Shown: positions 50,880 to 59,877, counted from the first letter of the stretch. The stretch: DNA of 64,000 bases from Streptomyces sp. CB01201 (GCF_002803085.1 NZ_NNBJ01000002.1:369526-433525), one strand, 5' to 3'. A program made the numbers and translations. Notes: generated by a model not told the origin, from the letters alone.

Positions 50880-51884
50880 TCAGCGCGACGCCCCCGCCCG
50901 GAACGCGCGCCGGTAGGCGGTCGGTGGGACGCCGAGGGCGGACTGGAGGTGCTGGCGCAGGGAGGTCGCCGTGCCGAAGCCGGCCGCGCGGGCTATCGCG
51001 TCCACCGAGAGATCGCTGGATTCGAGCAACTGGCGCGCGTGCTCGACGCGTTGCTGGGTCAGCCACTGGCCGGGGCTCAGGCCGACCTCCTCGCGGAAGC
51101 GGCGGGTGAAGGTGCGGACCGACATTGCCTCCCGCTCGGCCAGGTCGCGCAGCTGGATCGGCTCGTGCAGCCGGCCGAGGGCCCAGGCGCGCGCGGCCGT
51201 GGTGGTCGCCAACTGCGGTTCCGGGACCGGACGTTGGATGAACTGGGCCTGGCCGCCGGGGCGGTGCGGCGGCACGACGGTGCGGCGGGCCACGTCGTTG
51301 GCGACGGCCGTTCCGTGGTCGCGGCGCACGATGTGCAGGCACAGGTCGATGCCGGCGGCCACCCCGGCCGAGGTCAGTACGTCCCCGTCGTCGATGAACA
51401 GGACCTCCGGGTCCACCGCGACGGCGGGGAAGAGCCGCTGGAAGTGCTCGGCGGAGGCCCAGTGCGTGGCGGCCGGGCGGCCGTCCAGATAGCCGGCCGC
51501 CGCCAGGACGTAGCCGCCGGTACAGATGGACACCATGCGCGTCCCGGGGCGTACGAGGGCGAGCGCGGTGGCGAGTTCGGGAGTGAGTACGCCCTCCTCG
51601 AAGACCGGCCCGAGCTCGTACGAGGCCGGGACGACGACCGTGTCGGCGGTGGCCAGCGCCTCGGGGCCGTTCTCGACCAGGATCGCGAAGTCCGCGTCGG
51701 TGCGCACCGGGCCGGGCGGGCGTACCGAGCACGTCACCACCTCGTAGAGCGGCCCGCGCACGGGGTCGGCGGCGCGGCCGAAGATGCGCTGGGGGATGCC
51801 GAGTTCGAACGGGAGCAGCCCGTCGAGCGCGAGCACGACGACCCGGTGGGGCCGGGTGCCGTCACGTCCGCGGTCCCGGTTCAT
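50880..51884 (-). CDS. GlxA-type AraC-family regulator (DJ-1/PfpI + HTH)
   Basis: 334 residues. N-terminal DJ-1/PfpI-like domain (about 15-190: VVVLALDGLLPFELGIPQRI, SICTGGYVLAAAGYLDGRPA with the conserved Cys), C-terminal AraC HTH pair (about 235-330: LRDLAEREAMSVRTFTRRFR and SVDAIARAAGFGTATSLRQH). Typical of GlxA/CdhR regulators sensing amino acids or quaternary amines. Divergent from the MFS exporter gene with 72 bases between, containing a DasR-like operator. Confidence 0.93.
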   Translation of the reverse strand: MNRDRGRDGTRPHRVVVLALDGLLPFELGIPQRIFGRAADPVRGPLYEVVTCSVRPPGPVRTDADFAILVENGPEALATADTVVVPASYELGPVFEEGVLTPELATALALVRPGTRMVSICTGGYVLAAAGYLDGRPAATHWASAEHFQRLFPAVAVDPEVLFIDDGDVLTSAGVAAGIDLCLHIVRRDHGTAVANDVARRTVVPPHRPGGQAQFIQRPVPEPQLATTTAARAWALGRLHEPIQLRDLAEREAMSVRTFTRRFREEVGLSPGQWLTQQRVEHARQLLESSDLSVDAIARAAGFGTATSLRQHLQSALGVPPTAYRRAFRAGASR

Positions 51885-51909
51885 CTCGTCCCTCCCCGAC
51901 GAAGGGCTG

Positions 51910-51923
51910 GTGGTATAGACCAC
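51910..51923. promoter_or_regulatory. DasR-type (dre) operator candidate
   Basis: GTGGTATAGACCAC. The core TGGTATAGACCA has the HutC/GntR motif GT-N-TA-N-AC and matches 13 of 16 positions of the Streptomyces dre consensus ACTGGTCTAGACCACT when flanking bases are included. It sits between the divergent GlxA regulator and MFS genes. It could control both. Confidence 0.55.
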
Positions 51924-51956
51924 TGGCCGTGGAGCTGATAGACCTTCCGTCTTGTG

Positions 51957-53288
51957 ATGGACAAGTCCCCGATCGGTCAGGGCATTCCCGAAGCCGCCCA
52001 CGAGATCCTCCCTCCGGCCGTTCTCGGCACGCAGGTTCCGCCGCAGAAGGCCCCCGCCGGGGGATCCCTCTGGAACCACGACTTCCGGCTCTTCTTCGCC
52101 GCCCGCACGGTCGCCCTGTTCGGCGACGGCATGGTTCCGGTCGCGCTCGCCGCCGGGCTGCTCGGGGCCGGCCGGTCCGCCTCCTCGGTGGGCTACGCGC
52201 TGGGTGCCTGGATGGGGCCGTTCGCCGCGTTCGTCCTGTTCGGGGGCGTGCTTGCCGACCGCTTCACACCCCGGCGCATGATGGTGATCGCGGACGGCCT
52301 GCGGCTGGTCGGCGCGAGCGTGCTCGCCGTGTCGTTCCTGGTGTTCCACGGCGGGCCGCCGCTGTGGGAGGTGTACGCCCTGAGCGCGGTGTCCGGTGTC
52401 GGCGCGGCGCTCTTCCAGCCCGGGGTCGCCTCGACCGTGCCGCGCATCTGCGCCGACGTGCAGCGCGCCAACGCCGTGCTCGGCGTCGCCGAGGCGCTCA
52501 TGGGCATGGCGGGCCCCGCCTTCGCCGGGGTCGTCGCCGGGTTCTGGGGCGCGGGCGCGGTCTTCGCCGTGAACGCCTCGACCTTCGGCGTCAGCGGTGT
52601 GTGCCTCTTCCTGCTCAAGCCGCGCGGCAGCGCCGTGAGCGAGGTGCGAAGGGGTGGACTCTTCACCGAACTTGCCGGTGGCTGGCGGGAGTTCAGGGCA
52701 CGCAGCTGGCTGTGGGGCGTGATCTCCATCTGGACGGTGTACGGCCTCACCGTGCTCGGCCCCGCCACCCCGCTCACCGCCGTCCTGGTGACCGAGGAGC
52801 ACGGCGCCGGAACCTACGGCGCGCTCATGGCGGTGAACGGCGCGGGCAGTGTCGCGGGCGGACTGCTCGCCCTGCGGCTGCGCCCCGCCCGGCCGCTCGC
52901 GACGGGCGCGCTCGCCCTGCTCGGCGTCTCGGTCGCGCTGCTCTCCCTCGGCCTCGGACTGCCCGTGTTCGCCCTGGGGATCGGCCAGTTCGCGACCGGC
53001 GCGGCCTTCGCCTTCTGGCTCGTCATGTGGTCCACCACCGTCCAGACCCACATTCCGCCGGAGGCCCTGAACCGCCTGCACGCCTACGACGTGGCCGGAT
53101 CCCTGCTGATGCTCGCCGCCGGACGGGCGCTCGCCGGGCCGGTCGCCGAGGCGATCGGCCCGGAGAAGGTGCTGCTCGTGGGGGCCGGGCTCAATGTCGG
53201 CGCGGTGGCCGTCCTGCTCGCGGTCCCCGCGATCAGCCGGCTGCGCCGGATCCGGCCCGGGCCGTGGCCCGATCCCTGCGAAGGGTGA
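51957..53288 (+). CDS. MFS transporter (enterobactin-exporter-like)
   Basis: About 443 residues from the ATG at 51957 (GTG at 51954 also possible), 12 hydrophobic segments. WNHDFRLFFAARTVALFGDG at the first helix, ADRFTPRRMMVIADGLRLVG as the loop 2-3 signature, FQPGVASTVPRICADVQRAN, and RLHAYDVAGSLLMLAAGRAL. Such proteins export drugs or siderophores. Divergently paired with the GlxA regulator, which may control it. The following MFS gene starts 48 bases later. Confidence 0.92.
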   Translation: MDKSPIGQGIPEAAHEILPPAVLGTQVPPQKAPAGGSLWNHDFRLFFAARTVALFGDGMVPVALAAGLLGAGRSASSVGYALGAWMGPFAAFVLFGGVLADRFTPRRMMVIADGLRLVGASVLAVSFLVFHGGPPLWEVYALSAVSGVGAALFQPGVASTVPRICADVQRANAVLGVAEALMGMAGPAFAGVVAGFWGAGAVFAVNASTFGVSGVCLFLLKPRGSAVSEVRRGGLFTELAGGWREFRARSWLWGVISIWTVYGLTVLGPATPLTAVLVTEEHGAGTYGALMAVNGAGSVAGGLLALRLRPARPLATGALALLGVSVALLSLGLGLPVFALGIGQFATGAAFAFWLVMWSTTVQTHIPPEALNRLHAYDVAGSLLMLAAGRALAGPVAEAIGPEKVLLVGAGLNVGAVAVLLAVPAISRLRRIRPGPWPDPCEG

Positions 53289-53336
53289 CCTCCCGGCCAC
53301 TCGTACGGGAGATGGCGCCCGGCCAGTCTTGATGAC

Positions 53337-54647
53337 GTGACCCAGACAACCAACAGGCCCGAGGCCGGGCCCGCGTCGCGGCGGCGCGAGGCCGCGCCCC
53401 GGATCCACCGAGCCTGGTACGTGGCGGCCGTCGCCTTCGTCACGATCATCGGCGCGGCGGCCTTCCGCTCGCTGCCCGGGCTCCTGATCGACCCGTTGCA
53501 CAACGAGTTCCACTGGTCGCGCGGCACGATCGGAGCCGCGGTCTCGGTGAACCTCGCGCTCTACGGCCTCACCGCGCCCTTCGCCGCCGCCCTGATGGAC
53601 CGCTTCGGCATCCGCAAGGTCGTCGCGGTCGCCCTGACCGTGATCGCGGTGGGCTCCGGGCTCACCGTCTTCATGCATTCGGCCTGGCAACTCATGCTCT
53701 ACTGGGGCCTGTTGGTGGGCATGGGCAGTGGCTCGATGGCTCTCGCGTTCGCCGCGACCGTCACCAACCGCTGGTTCACCGAGCGCCGCGGCCTGGTCAC
53801 CGGCGTCCTGACCGCGGCGTCCGCCTCCGGCCAGCTGATCTTCCTGCCGCTGCTCTCCTGGATGGTCGAGGGGCACGGCTGGCGTCCCGCCGCCATCACC
53901 GTGGCCCTCGCCGCGCTCGCCGTCGTCCCGTTCGTGTGGCTGCTGCTGCGCGACCACCCGGCGGACGTGGGCCTCACGCCGTACGGTTCGACCACGCACG
54001 TCCCCAAGCCGCCCCCGGTCGCCGGCGCGGCCCGCCGCACCCTCACCGTCCTCGCCAAGGCCGCCCGCACCGGGCCGTTCTGGCTGCTCGCGGGCACCTT
54101 CGCGATCTGCGGCGCCTCCACCAACGGCCTGGTCCAGACGCACTTCGTGCCGGCCGCGCACGACCACGGCATGCCGGTCACGGCGGCGGCCGGGCTGCTC
54201 GCGGTGGTCGGCGTCTTCGACGTCGTCGGCACGGTCTTCTCCGGCTGGCTCACCGACCGCTTCGAGTCGCGCCGGCTGCTGGCCACGTACTACGCGCTGC
54301 GCGGCATCTCGCTGCTCTTCCTGCCGATGCTGCTCGCGCCCGCCGTCCATCCACCGATGATCTTCTTCATCGTCTTCTACGGGCTCGACTGGGTGGCCAC
54401 CGTGCCGCCGACCATCGCCCTGTGCCGCCAGCACTACGGCGAGGACAGCGCGATCGTCTTCGGCTGGGTGCTCGCCTCGCACCAGGTCGGCGCGGCCGTC
54501 ATCGCCTTCCTCGGCGGGGTGGCCCGCGATGTCTTCGGCAGCTACGACGTCGTCTGGTACGCCTCGGGCGCGATGTGCGCGGCGGCGGCGCTGATGGCCC
54601 TGGTCATCCGGCGCCGGGAGCCCGCGGGGGAACCGCTGCTCGCCTGA
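53337..54647 (+). CDS. MFS transporter (oxalate/formate antiporter-like)
   Basis: 436 residues, 12 predicted helices. AWYVAAVAFVTIIGAAAFRS, HNEFHWSRGTIGAAVSVNLA, RFGIRKVVAVALTVIAVGSG, the GVLTAASASGQLIFLPLLSW motif, and GWLTDRFESRRLLATYYALR fit the monocarboxylate/oxalate MFS group. GTG start. It probably moves a small organic anion. It follows the first MFS gene on the same strand and may be co-transcribed. Confidence 0.93.
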   Translation: MTQTTNRPEAGPASRRREAAPRIHRAWYVAAVAFVTIIGAAAFRSLPGLLIDPLHNEFHWSRGTIGAAVSVNLALYGLTAPFAAALMDRFGIRKVVAVALTVIAVGSGLTVFMHSAWQLMLYWGLLVGMGSGSMALAFAATVTNRWFTERRGLVTGVLTAASASGQLIFLPLLSWMVEGHGWRPAAITVALAALAVVPFVWLLLRDHPADVGLTPYGSTTHVPKPPPVAGAARRTLTVLAKAARTGPFWLLAGTFAICGASTNGLVQTHFVPAAHDHGMPVTAAAGLLAVVGVFDVVGTVFSGWLTDRFESRRLLATYYALRGISLLFLPMLLAPAVHPPMIFFIVFYGLDWVATVPPTIALCRQHYGEDSAIVFGWVLASHQVGAAVIAFLGGVARDVFGSYDVVWYASGAMCAAAALMALVIRRREPAGEPLLA

Positions 54648-54729
54648 TGCCCTCTTCTCCTGTGCGGGTGAGGGCCGGTACGGGGCCCGTACGGGCCCTG
54701 GGTTCCGCCCAGGGGCGAGGGGGAGTGCC

Positions 54730-55584
54730 ATGAACGCCATCGGGGCGAGGGGCGTACGGAGTGCGGTGCCGCGTGCCGCGCTGGTCGCGGCTCTGCTGTG
54801 CGCCGCGGTGACCGGCTGCGGCACGGCCCGACCGGGCGACCCGGCAGCCGCGGCCCCGGCGGCGAAGCCGTCCGCGACGGCGGGGCGGGCGTGCGGCGGC
54901 GATACGACCGAAGCGGACGGCACGGCCACGGAGAGCGGCCCCGGCAACCCGGGCCCGCTTACGGATGCCGATCCGGGTGTGCCGGGCCCGCTTACGGATG
55001 CCGATCCGGGTGTGCCGGGTCCGCCTACGGATGCCGATCCGGGTGTGCCGGGTCCGCCTACGGATGCCGATCCGGGTGTGCCGGGTCCGCCTACGGATGC
55101 CGATCCGGGTGTGCCGGGTCCGCCTACGGATGCCGATCCGGGTGTGCCGGGTCCGCCCACCGACGCCGATCCGGGTACGCCGGGTCCGCCCACCGACGCC
55201 GATCCGGGTACGCCGGGCCCGCCCACCGACGCCGATCCCGGGACGCCCGGTCCGCCCACCGACGGAACCGCGATGCCCTGCCTACCCGCCGGGTGGTTCG
55301 ACCTGACGCGGGACTTCGTCGACTACTACTCCCGGCACCTCACCAAGGCCGACGACGGGATGTGGCCGTCCATCGTGGGGGTACGCATGCGCAAGGAGCG
55401 GCACGGCGGGGCCGAACGGGCCGTGGTGACGGTCAACTTCGCGGTGCCGCCCGGCGGGAGCGACTGGCAGGGCCGCCGGGTCGCCGAGGTCTTCACCGAC
55501 TGGCGGCGTGCGGCGTACGACGACCGGGGCACCCTGCGCGTGGAGACCCGCAGTGGGGGCCTGGTCGTCGACGGGTCGTGGTGA
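54730..55584 (+). CDS. Lipoprotein with long PGPPTDADP repeat stalk
   Basis: 284 residues. Signal with lipobox LCAAVTGCG, so Cys-anchored. Residues about 74-180 are nine to ten copies of an 11-residue unit [GV/GT]PGP[P/L]TDADP, encoded by exact 33-bp DNA repeats. The C-terminal domain of about 100 residues is compact (PCLPAGWFDLTRDFVDYYSR, DDGMWPSIVGVRMRKERHGG, TLRVETRSGGLVVDGSW) and not recognised. The repeats would form a stiff acidic Pro-rich stalk holding that domain away from the membrane. Function unknown. Confidence 0.85.
   Translation: MNAIGARGVRSAVPRAALVAALLCAAVTGCGTARPGDPAAAAPAAKPSATAGRACGGDTTEADGTATESGPGNPGPLTDADPGVPGPLTDADPGVPGPPTDADPGVPGPPTDADPGVPGPPTDADPGVPGPPTDADPGVPGPPTDADPGTPGPPTDADPGTPGPPTDADPGTPGPPTDGTAMPCLPAGWFDLTRDFVDYYSRHLTKADDGMWPSIVGVRMRKERHGGAERAVVTVNFAVPPGGSDWQGRRVAEVFTDWRRAAYDDRGTLRVETRSGGLVVDGSW
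54949..55263 (+). repeat. 33-bp coding tandem repeat
   Basis: Nine full 33-bp units (54949, 54982, 55015, 55048, 55081, 55114, 55147, 55180, 55213) plus a partial. Units 1-6 use ACGGATGCC and GTG, units 7-9 use ACCGACGCC and ACG, so two blocks have been homogenised separately. Confidence 0.95.
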
Positions 55585-55679
55585 CCCGGGCGCACGGTTT
55601 CGGGCCCACGGTTCGGGGCGCCTGGTCCGGGCCGCACGGTCCGGGGCCGGCGTCATACGGCCCGGTCCGGTCCGTTCCG

Positions 55680-55733
55680 GGGCGTACGGCTCGGGTTCAG
55701 GGCGTACGGCTCAGGTTCAGGGCGTACGGCTCC
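55680..55733. repeat. 20-bp tandem repeat
   Basis: GGGCGTACGGCTC(G/A)GGTTCA occurs twice in full and once in part (55681, 55701, 55721), between the lipoprotein gene and the convergent flavin reductase gene. The preceding 55590-55680 is a CACGG/TCCGG-rich imperfect repeat. No gene. Confidence 0.8.
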
Positions 55734-55745
55734 GTCGCGGCAGCG

Positions 55746-56351
55746 TCACTCGCCGAAGCGGCCGAACCTGCCCCGGTGGAAGAGGAGCGGAGCCGCGTCG
55801 TCGGTGGCGCCCAGGGCCTCGACCCGGCCGACCACGATGAGGTGGTCCCCGCCGGTGTGCACGGCATGGATGCGGCAGTCGATCCACGCCGGTACGCCGT
55901 CCAGCCGGGGCGAGCCGGTCGCGGGTGCCGCGTCGTGGTCGACCCCGGCGAACTTGTCGGCCCCGCTGACCGCGAACCCCCGGCACAGCGGCCCCTGTTC
56001 GGCGCCGAGGACGTTCACGCAGAACACCCCGGCGCGCGCGATGCGCGGCCAGGTCGTCGATGTGCGGGCCACCATGAAGGCGACCAGGGGCGGGTCGAGG
56101 GAGAGCGAGGCGAAGGACTGGCAGGCGAACCCGGTGGGCCCGGACGCGTCCTCGGCGGTGATGACGGTGACCCCGCTCGCGAAGGTTCCGAGCACCCGCC
56201 GGAACTCGCCCGGATCGACCGGCGCCCGCTCGTCGTCCCGTACGGCCCGAAGGTCCGGCCGGGGCAGGAAGTCGACGGGCTCGGCAGCCGTGGCGGCGCC
56301 GACGGACCTGAGGTATCGGACGACGGTGGCCGCCATCCCTGCGTGTCCCAT
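55746..56351 (-). CDS. Flavin reductase family protein
   Basis: About 201 residues from the ATG at 56351 (56363 and 56336 are alternatives; none has a good RBS). FMN-binding split-barrel: EFRRVLGTFASGVTVITAED, GFACQSFASLSLDPPLVAFM, TSTTWPRIARAGVFCVNVLG, and WIDCRIHAVHTGGDHLIVVG ending LLFHRGRFGRFGE. It supplies reduced flavin to a two-component monooxygenase (as HsaB or HpaC); no matching oxygenase subunit is adjacent. Operator 4 lies 18 bases upstream of the start, so the gene is a separate unit of the shared regulon. Confidence 0.9.
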   Translation of the reverse strand: MGHAGMAATVVRYLRSVGAATAAEPVDFLPRPDLRAVRDDERAPVDPGEFRRVLGTFASGVTVITAEDASGPTGFACQSFASLSLDPPLVAFMVARTSTTWPRIARAGVFCVNVLGAEQGPLCRGFAVSGADKFAGVDHDAAPATGSPRLDGVPAWIDCRIHAVHTGGDHLIVVGRVEALGATDDAAPLLFHRGRFGRFGE

Positions 56352-56368
56352 CACGTAACACATTGAAC

Positions 56369-56383
56369 CTGACGGTCTGTCAG
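56369..56383. promoter_or_regulatory. Shared operator, site 4
   Basis: CTGACGGTCTGTCAG: perfect 5-base arms. It lies just upstream of the flavin reductase start codons and is identical to site 6 at 59717. Confidence 0.7.
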
Positions 56384-56455
56384 ATAGGAAGGGTCGAAGA
56401 CCGTCGAAGGCTGTCGATGGCTGTCCAGAGCTGACGGTGCGCTCCCCCAACCACC

Positions 56456-57283
56456 CTAAAGACCACGATATTTGGGGGTGCGGCGCTCGACGAAGCTGGC
56501 CACTCCCTCATTCGCGTCCCGGGTGCTCATGTTGATCTCCTGGGCCCATGCCTCGGCGGCGAGGGCGGAGGTGCGGTCCGCGTCGAGGGAGGCGTTCACC
56601 AGGTGTTTGGTGAGGGCGAGCGCACGGGTCGGCCCGGCCGCGAGGCGCTCGGCCCACTCCTTCGCGGTGGCGGCGAGTTCGCCGTCCGCGACGACCCGGT
56701 TGACCAGGCCCATGCGCTCGGCATCGGCCGCCGCGAGCGCGTCCCCGAAGAACATCAGCTCCTTCGCGCGCTGCGGCCCCACCAGACGGGGCAGCAGATA
56801 GGCGCCCCCGCCGTCGGGCACCAGGCCCCGGCGGACGAACACCTCGATGAACCGGGCCGACTCCGCCGCCAGCACCAGGTCGCAGGCGAGCGCGAGATGG
56901 GCGCCGAGGCCGGCTGCGGTGCCGTTGACCGCCGCGATCACCGGCTTCTCGCAGTCGAGTACGGCGGTGATGAGCCGCTGGGCGCCCTGACGGATGGTGC
57001 GGGCGATGTCGCCCGCGACGCGCTCACCCCCGGGGGCGGCTCCCGTCGGGGCGCCGCGCAGGTCGGCGCCCGCGCAGAATCCCCGGCCGGTGGCGGTGAT
57101 CACCACGGCTCGGACGCCGGGGTCGGCGGAGGCTTCGGCGAGCAGCGCGATGATCCGCTCCCGCTGGTCCCAGGTGACCGCGTTCATGGCGTCGGGGCGG
57201 TTGAGCGTGATCCAGGAGACGCCGTTGTCAGTGGCGTGCAGTACCAATGAGTCGAGGGGGTCCAGTGAATCCAGGGGGTCCAT
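56456..57283 (-). CDS. Enoyl-CoA hydratase/isomerase
   Basis: 275 residues. Oxyanion-hole motifs GRGFCAGADLRGAPTG and NGTAAGLGAHLALACDLVLA; active site RRGLVPDGGGAYLLPRLVGP with Asp (PDGG) as in PaaG-like isomerases, while a Glu is in SARFIEVFV. It ends VERRTPKYRGL. The N-terminus holds a duplicated DPLDSL. It hydrates or isomerises an enoyl-CoA. It lies 128 bases downstream of the ADP-forming ligase on the same strand, with a GATGGGGCG repeat between them. Confidence 0.92.
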   Translation of the reverse strand: MDPLDSLDPLDSLVLHATDNGVSWITLNRPDAMNAVTWDQRERIIALLAEASADPGVRAVVITATGRGFCAGADLRGAPTGAAPGGERVAGDIARTIRQGAQRLITAVLDCEKPVIAAVNGTAAGLGAHLALACDLVLAAESARFIEVFVRRGLVPDGGGAYLLPRLVGPQRAKELMFFGDALAAADAERMGLVNRVVADGELAATAKEWAERLAAGPTRALALTKHLVNASLDADRTSALAAEAWAQEINMSTRDANEGVASFVERRTPKYRGL

Positions 57284-57318
57284 GCGGGGCTCCAGAACGG
57301 CGGCGGGGGAGCGTGCGG

Positions 57319-57390
57319 AGGATGGGGCAGATGGGGCGGATGGGGCGGATGGGAGGGATGGGGGGAGGGATGGGCCGGAGGGGGCGGTGG
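57319..57390. repeat. GATGGGGCG microrepeat
   Basis: Five to six imperfect 9-10-bp units (GATGGGGCG/GATGGGAGG) between the ligase and enoyl-CoA hydratase genes; it lies in the spacer of a probable operon. Confidence 0.8.
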
Positions 57391-57411
57391 CGGTGGTGGC
57401 GGCGATGGGGC

Positions 57412-59637
57412 TCAGCGGCAGATGGCGAGCGCGTCGAGCGCGACGGCGCCCTGGCCGCGCGGCAGCACCATGATCGGGTTGATGTCCAACTCGGAGAGCT
57501 CGTCGCCCAGTTCGAGGGCCATGCGCTGGACGCGCAGGACCACTTCGACGAGGGCGTCCACGTCCAGCGGGGGTCCGCCGCGTACGCCGTCGAGGAGCGC
57601 CCGCCCCCGGAGCTCGCCCAGCATGTCCCGGGCCTGGGCCTCGCCGAAGGGGGGCACGCGGACGGCCGCGTCGCCGAGCACCTCGACCAGGACACCGCCG
57701 AGCCCGACGGTCACGGTCGGCCCGAACAGCGAGTCGTGGCCGACGCCGACCACCATCTCGACGCCCCGCTCGACCATCTGGCAGACCAGGATGCCGTCGA
57801 GGTCGACACCCTCGTACCGGGCGATGTCGGTGAGCTCGCGATAGGCGTCCCGGATCTGGCTGGCCGAGGTCAACCCGACCTTGACCAGGCCGAGTTCGGT
57901 CTTGTGGGCGAGGCGGGCGCCGGAGGCCTTCATGACGACGGGGTAGCCGACGAGTCCCGCCGCCCGCACCGCGGCCGCCGCGCTGGTCACGAGCTGCTCG
58001 CGCGGCACCCGGATCCCGTACGCCCGCAGGAGCTGCTTCGCCGCGTGCTCGCTGAGCTGCTGGCCCGGGCGCATCAGGGCCTGCGCCTTGCGGAAGGACG
58101 GGGAGGGGACGCGGGGCGCCTCGTCGAAGGGGGAGCGGTAGCCGGTGGTGAACCGGTGGTGGGAGAGATAGGCCTTGACGGCGCCGATGCAGTTGCCGAA
58201 CGTACGGAACGTGGCGACGCGGTCCGAGCCGAGCAGGGTCTCGCGATAGGCGGCCTCGGTGCCGAGCGGGGAGCCCCACACCACGCACACCAGCTTGTCT
58301 GTCTGTTCCGCCGCGTCCACCAGGTCCTGCGCCAGCTTGTCGCTCATGGGCGGGAAGGGGCCGGTGATCGGACAGATGAGGACGCCGACGGACGGGTCGG
58401 CGAGGATCGCGTCGATGATCTTGCGCCCGCGCCAGTCGCCGACGGGGTGGCCGCCGTTGTCGACGGGGTTGGCGACGTTGAGGTACGGCGGTATCCACTC
58501 GTGGAGCTCGGCCTGCTTGGCGGCGGACAGGGGCGGCAGGCGCAGCCCGGCGGCGGTGGCCAGGTCCGAGAAGTGCGCACCGGTGCCGCCGGAGATCGAA
58601 TACACGACGACGCCGTCCGCCTGCGGCCTGCGCGCACGGGCCAACAGGGCTGCGGTGTCCTGGAGTTGGTCGAGCCCGTCGACGCGGATGACGCCGTACT
58701 GGCGCATGGCGGCGTCCACGACGTCGTCCGCGCCGGTCAGCTTGCCGGTGTGTGAGGCGGCCATGCGCGCGCCCGCCTCGGTGCGGCCGACCTTGACGGC
58801 CACCACGGGGACGCCGGCGCGGGCCGCGCGGTCGGCGGCGAGCAGGAAGGCACGGCCGTCCTTGAGGCCCTCCACGTAGCAGGCGATGGCGCCGACCTCG
58901 GGGCGCTCGGCGAAGTACGAGATGAAGTCGGAGGTCTCCAGGTCCGCCTCGTTGCCGGTGGGCGCCCAGTGCGAGAGCCGCACGCCCAGCTCCTGGAGCG
59001 TGAACACGGGCCGGCCCTGGTGGCCGGACTGGGTGATGAGCGCGATGGCGGGACCTTCGAGGTCGTCGCGGAAGCGCTCGAAGGCGTTGAGGTTGGTGTT
59101 GGGGCCGAGCAGCCGCAGCCCGGAGCGCTTGACGGCGGCGGCGAGCCGCTCCTGTGCGGCGGCGCCCTGCTCGCCGGTCTCGGCGAAGCCGGAGGCGAAG
59201 GCGACGGCGAACTTCACCTTGGATTCGGCGAGTTCCTCGATGACGGGGATCGGGTCGCCGACCAGGAGCACGGCCAGGTCGACCTGTTCGGGCAGCTCCG
59301 CGACGGAGGCGACGCAGGGCAGCCCGAAGACGGTGTCCCGGGTGGGGTGTACGGGGTGGAGGCGGGCGCCGACGCGCTCGGCCCAGTCCAGGAGCTGGCG
59401 GGTGATGCCGGTGTTGGGGCGGCCCTCGGCGTCGGAGGCGCCGATGACGGCGACGGACTCGGGCCGGAAGAAGCGGTCCAGGTCGGGTACGTCGGCGTAC
59501 AGCGGGCGCCCGCTGACGTCCAGGTCGCCCTCCCCCGCGGCTCTGCCGTGGACGGCGCCGGGGGCGGGTTGCTCGCCGCAGGCGACCACGCGCGCGCGGA
59601 AGTCGGTGGTGAGGGTGCCGTGAGTCGATCCAAGCAT
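57412..59637 (-). CDS. ADP-forming acetate/acyl-CoA ligase (NDP-forming)
   Basis: 741 residues. CoA-binding domain (about 55-150: FFRPESVAVIGASDAEGRPN, DLAVLLVGDPIPVIEELAES), succinyl-CoA-ligase-like domain with GPNTNLNAFERF and the conserved His loop AASHTGKLTGADDVVDAAMR, a flavodoxin-like part with SISGGTGAHFSDLATA, and a C-terminal ATP-grasp domain (about 520-741: MKASGARLAHKTELGLVKVG, LSELDINPIMVLPRG). Forms acyl-CoA from acid, CoA and ATP. Two operators precede it. Confidence 0.92.
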   Translation of the reverse strand: MLGSTHGTLTTDFRARVVACGEQPAPGAVHGRAAGEGDLDVSGRPLYADVPDLDRFFRPESVAVIGASDAEGRPNTGITRQLLDWAERVGARLHPVHPTRDTVFGLPCVASVAELPEQVDLAVLLVGDPIPVIEELAESKVKFAVAFASGFAETGEQGAAAQERLAAAVKRSGLRLLGPNTNLNAFERFRDDLEGPAIALITQSGHQGRPVFTLQELGVRLSHWAPTGNEADLETSDFISYFAERPEVGAIACYVEGLKDGRAFLLAADRAARAGVPVVAVKVGRTEAGARMAASHTGKLTGADDVVDAAMRQYGVIRVDGLDQLQDTAALLARARRPQADGVVVYSISGGTGAHFSDLATAAGLRLPPLSAAKQAELHEWIPPYLNVANPVDNGGHPVGDWRGRKIIDAILADPSVGVLICPITGPFPPMSDKLAQDLVDAAEQTDKLVCVVWGSPLGTEAAYRETLLGSDRVATFRTFGNCIGAVKAYLSHHRFTTGYRSPFDEAPRVPSPSFRKAQALMRPGQQLSEHAAKQLLRAYGIRVPREQLVTSAAAAVRAAGLVGYPVVMKASGARLAHKTELGLVKVGLTSASQIRDAYRELTDIARYEGVDLDGILVCQMVERGVEMVVGVGHDSLFGPTVTVGLGGVLVEVLGDAAVRVPPFGEAQARDMLGELRGRALLDGVRGGPPLDVDALVEVVLRVQRMALELGDELSELDINPIMVLPRGQGAVALDALAICR

Positions 59638-59692
59638 CGTTCCGCCCGCTCCTGGTCGTTGGCCTGCCTGACTGAGACGTGCGCGGTGTTAA

Positions 59693-59707
59693 CTGACGCA
59701 CAGTCAG
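59693..59707. promoter_or_regulatory. Shared operator, site 5
   Basis: CTGACGCACAGTCAG: perfect 5-base arms, 56 bases upstream of the ligase start and 24 bases (centre to centre) from site 6. Confidence 0.65.
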
Positions 59708-59716
59708 ATTACAGAC

Positions 59717-59731
59717 CTGACGGTCTGTCAG
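59717..59731. promoter_or_regulatory. Shared operator, site 6
   Basis: CTGACGGTCTGTCAG: perfect arms, extended by CC/GG flanks, 80 bases upstream of the ligase start. Identical to site 4. Confidence 0.7.
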
Positions 59732-59877
59732 GAATGGCTCTGCGGGCAAAGCCTGAACCCTGCGGGGCGGGCGGGGGTCGGGGGGTGTTCGCTGGGCCTC
59801 CCCCGTTCCCTGCCCCTCCCAAACCCGTTCGGTGGAACCCTGGCGCATTCCGGTCGGCCCGCCGGGGGGTTTGCCCG

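Noticed and set aside
50880..55259. 1459-codon minus-strand frame starting with GGPGVPGSAS repeats
   Set aside because: It is the reverse reading of the 33-bp repeat and of the MFS genes. Only the end encodes the GlxA regulator, which has its own ATG.
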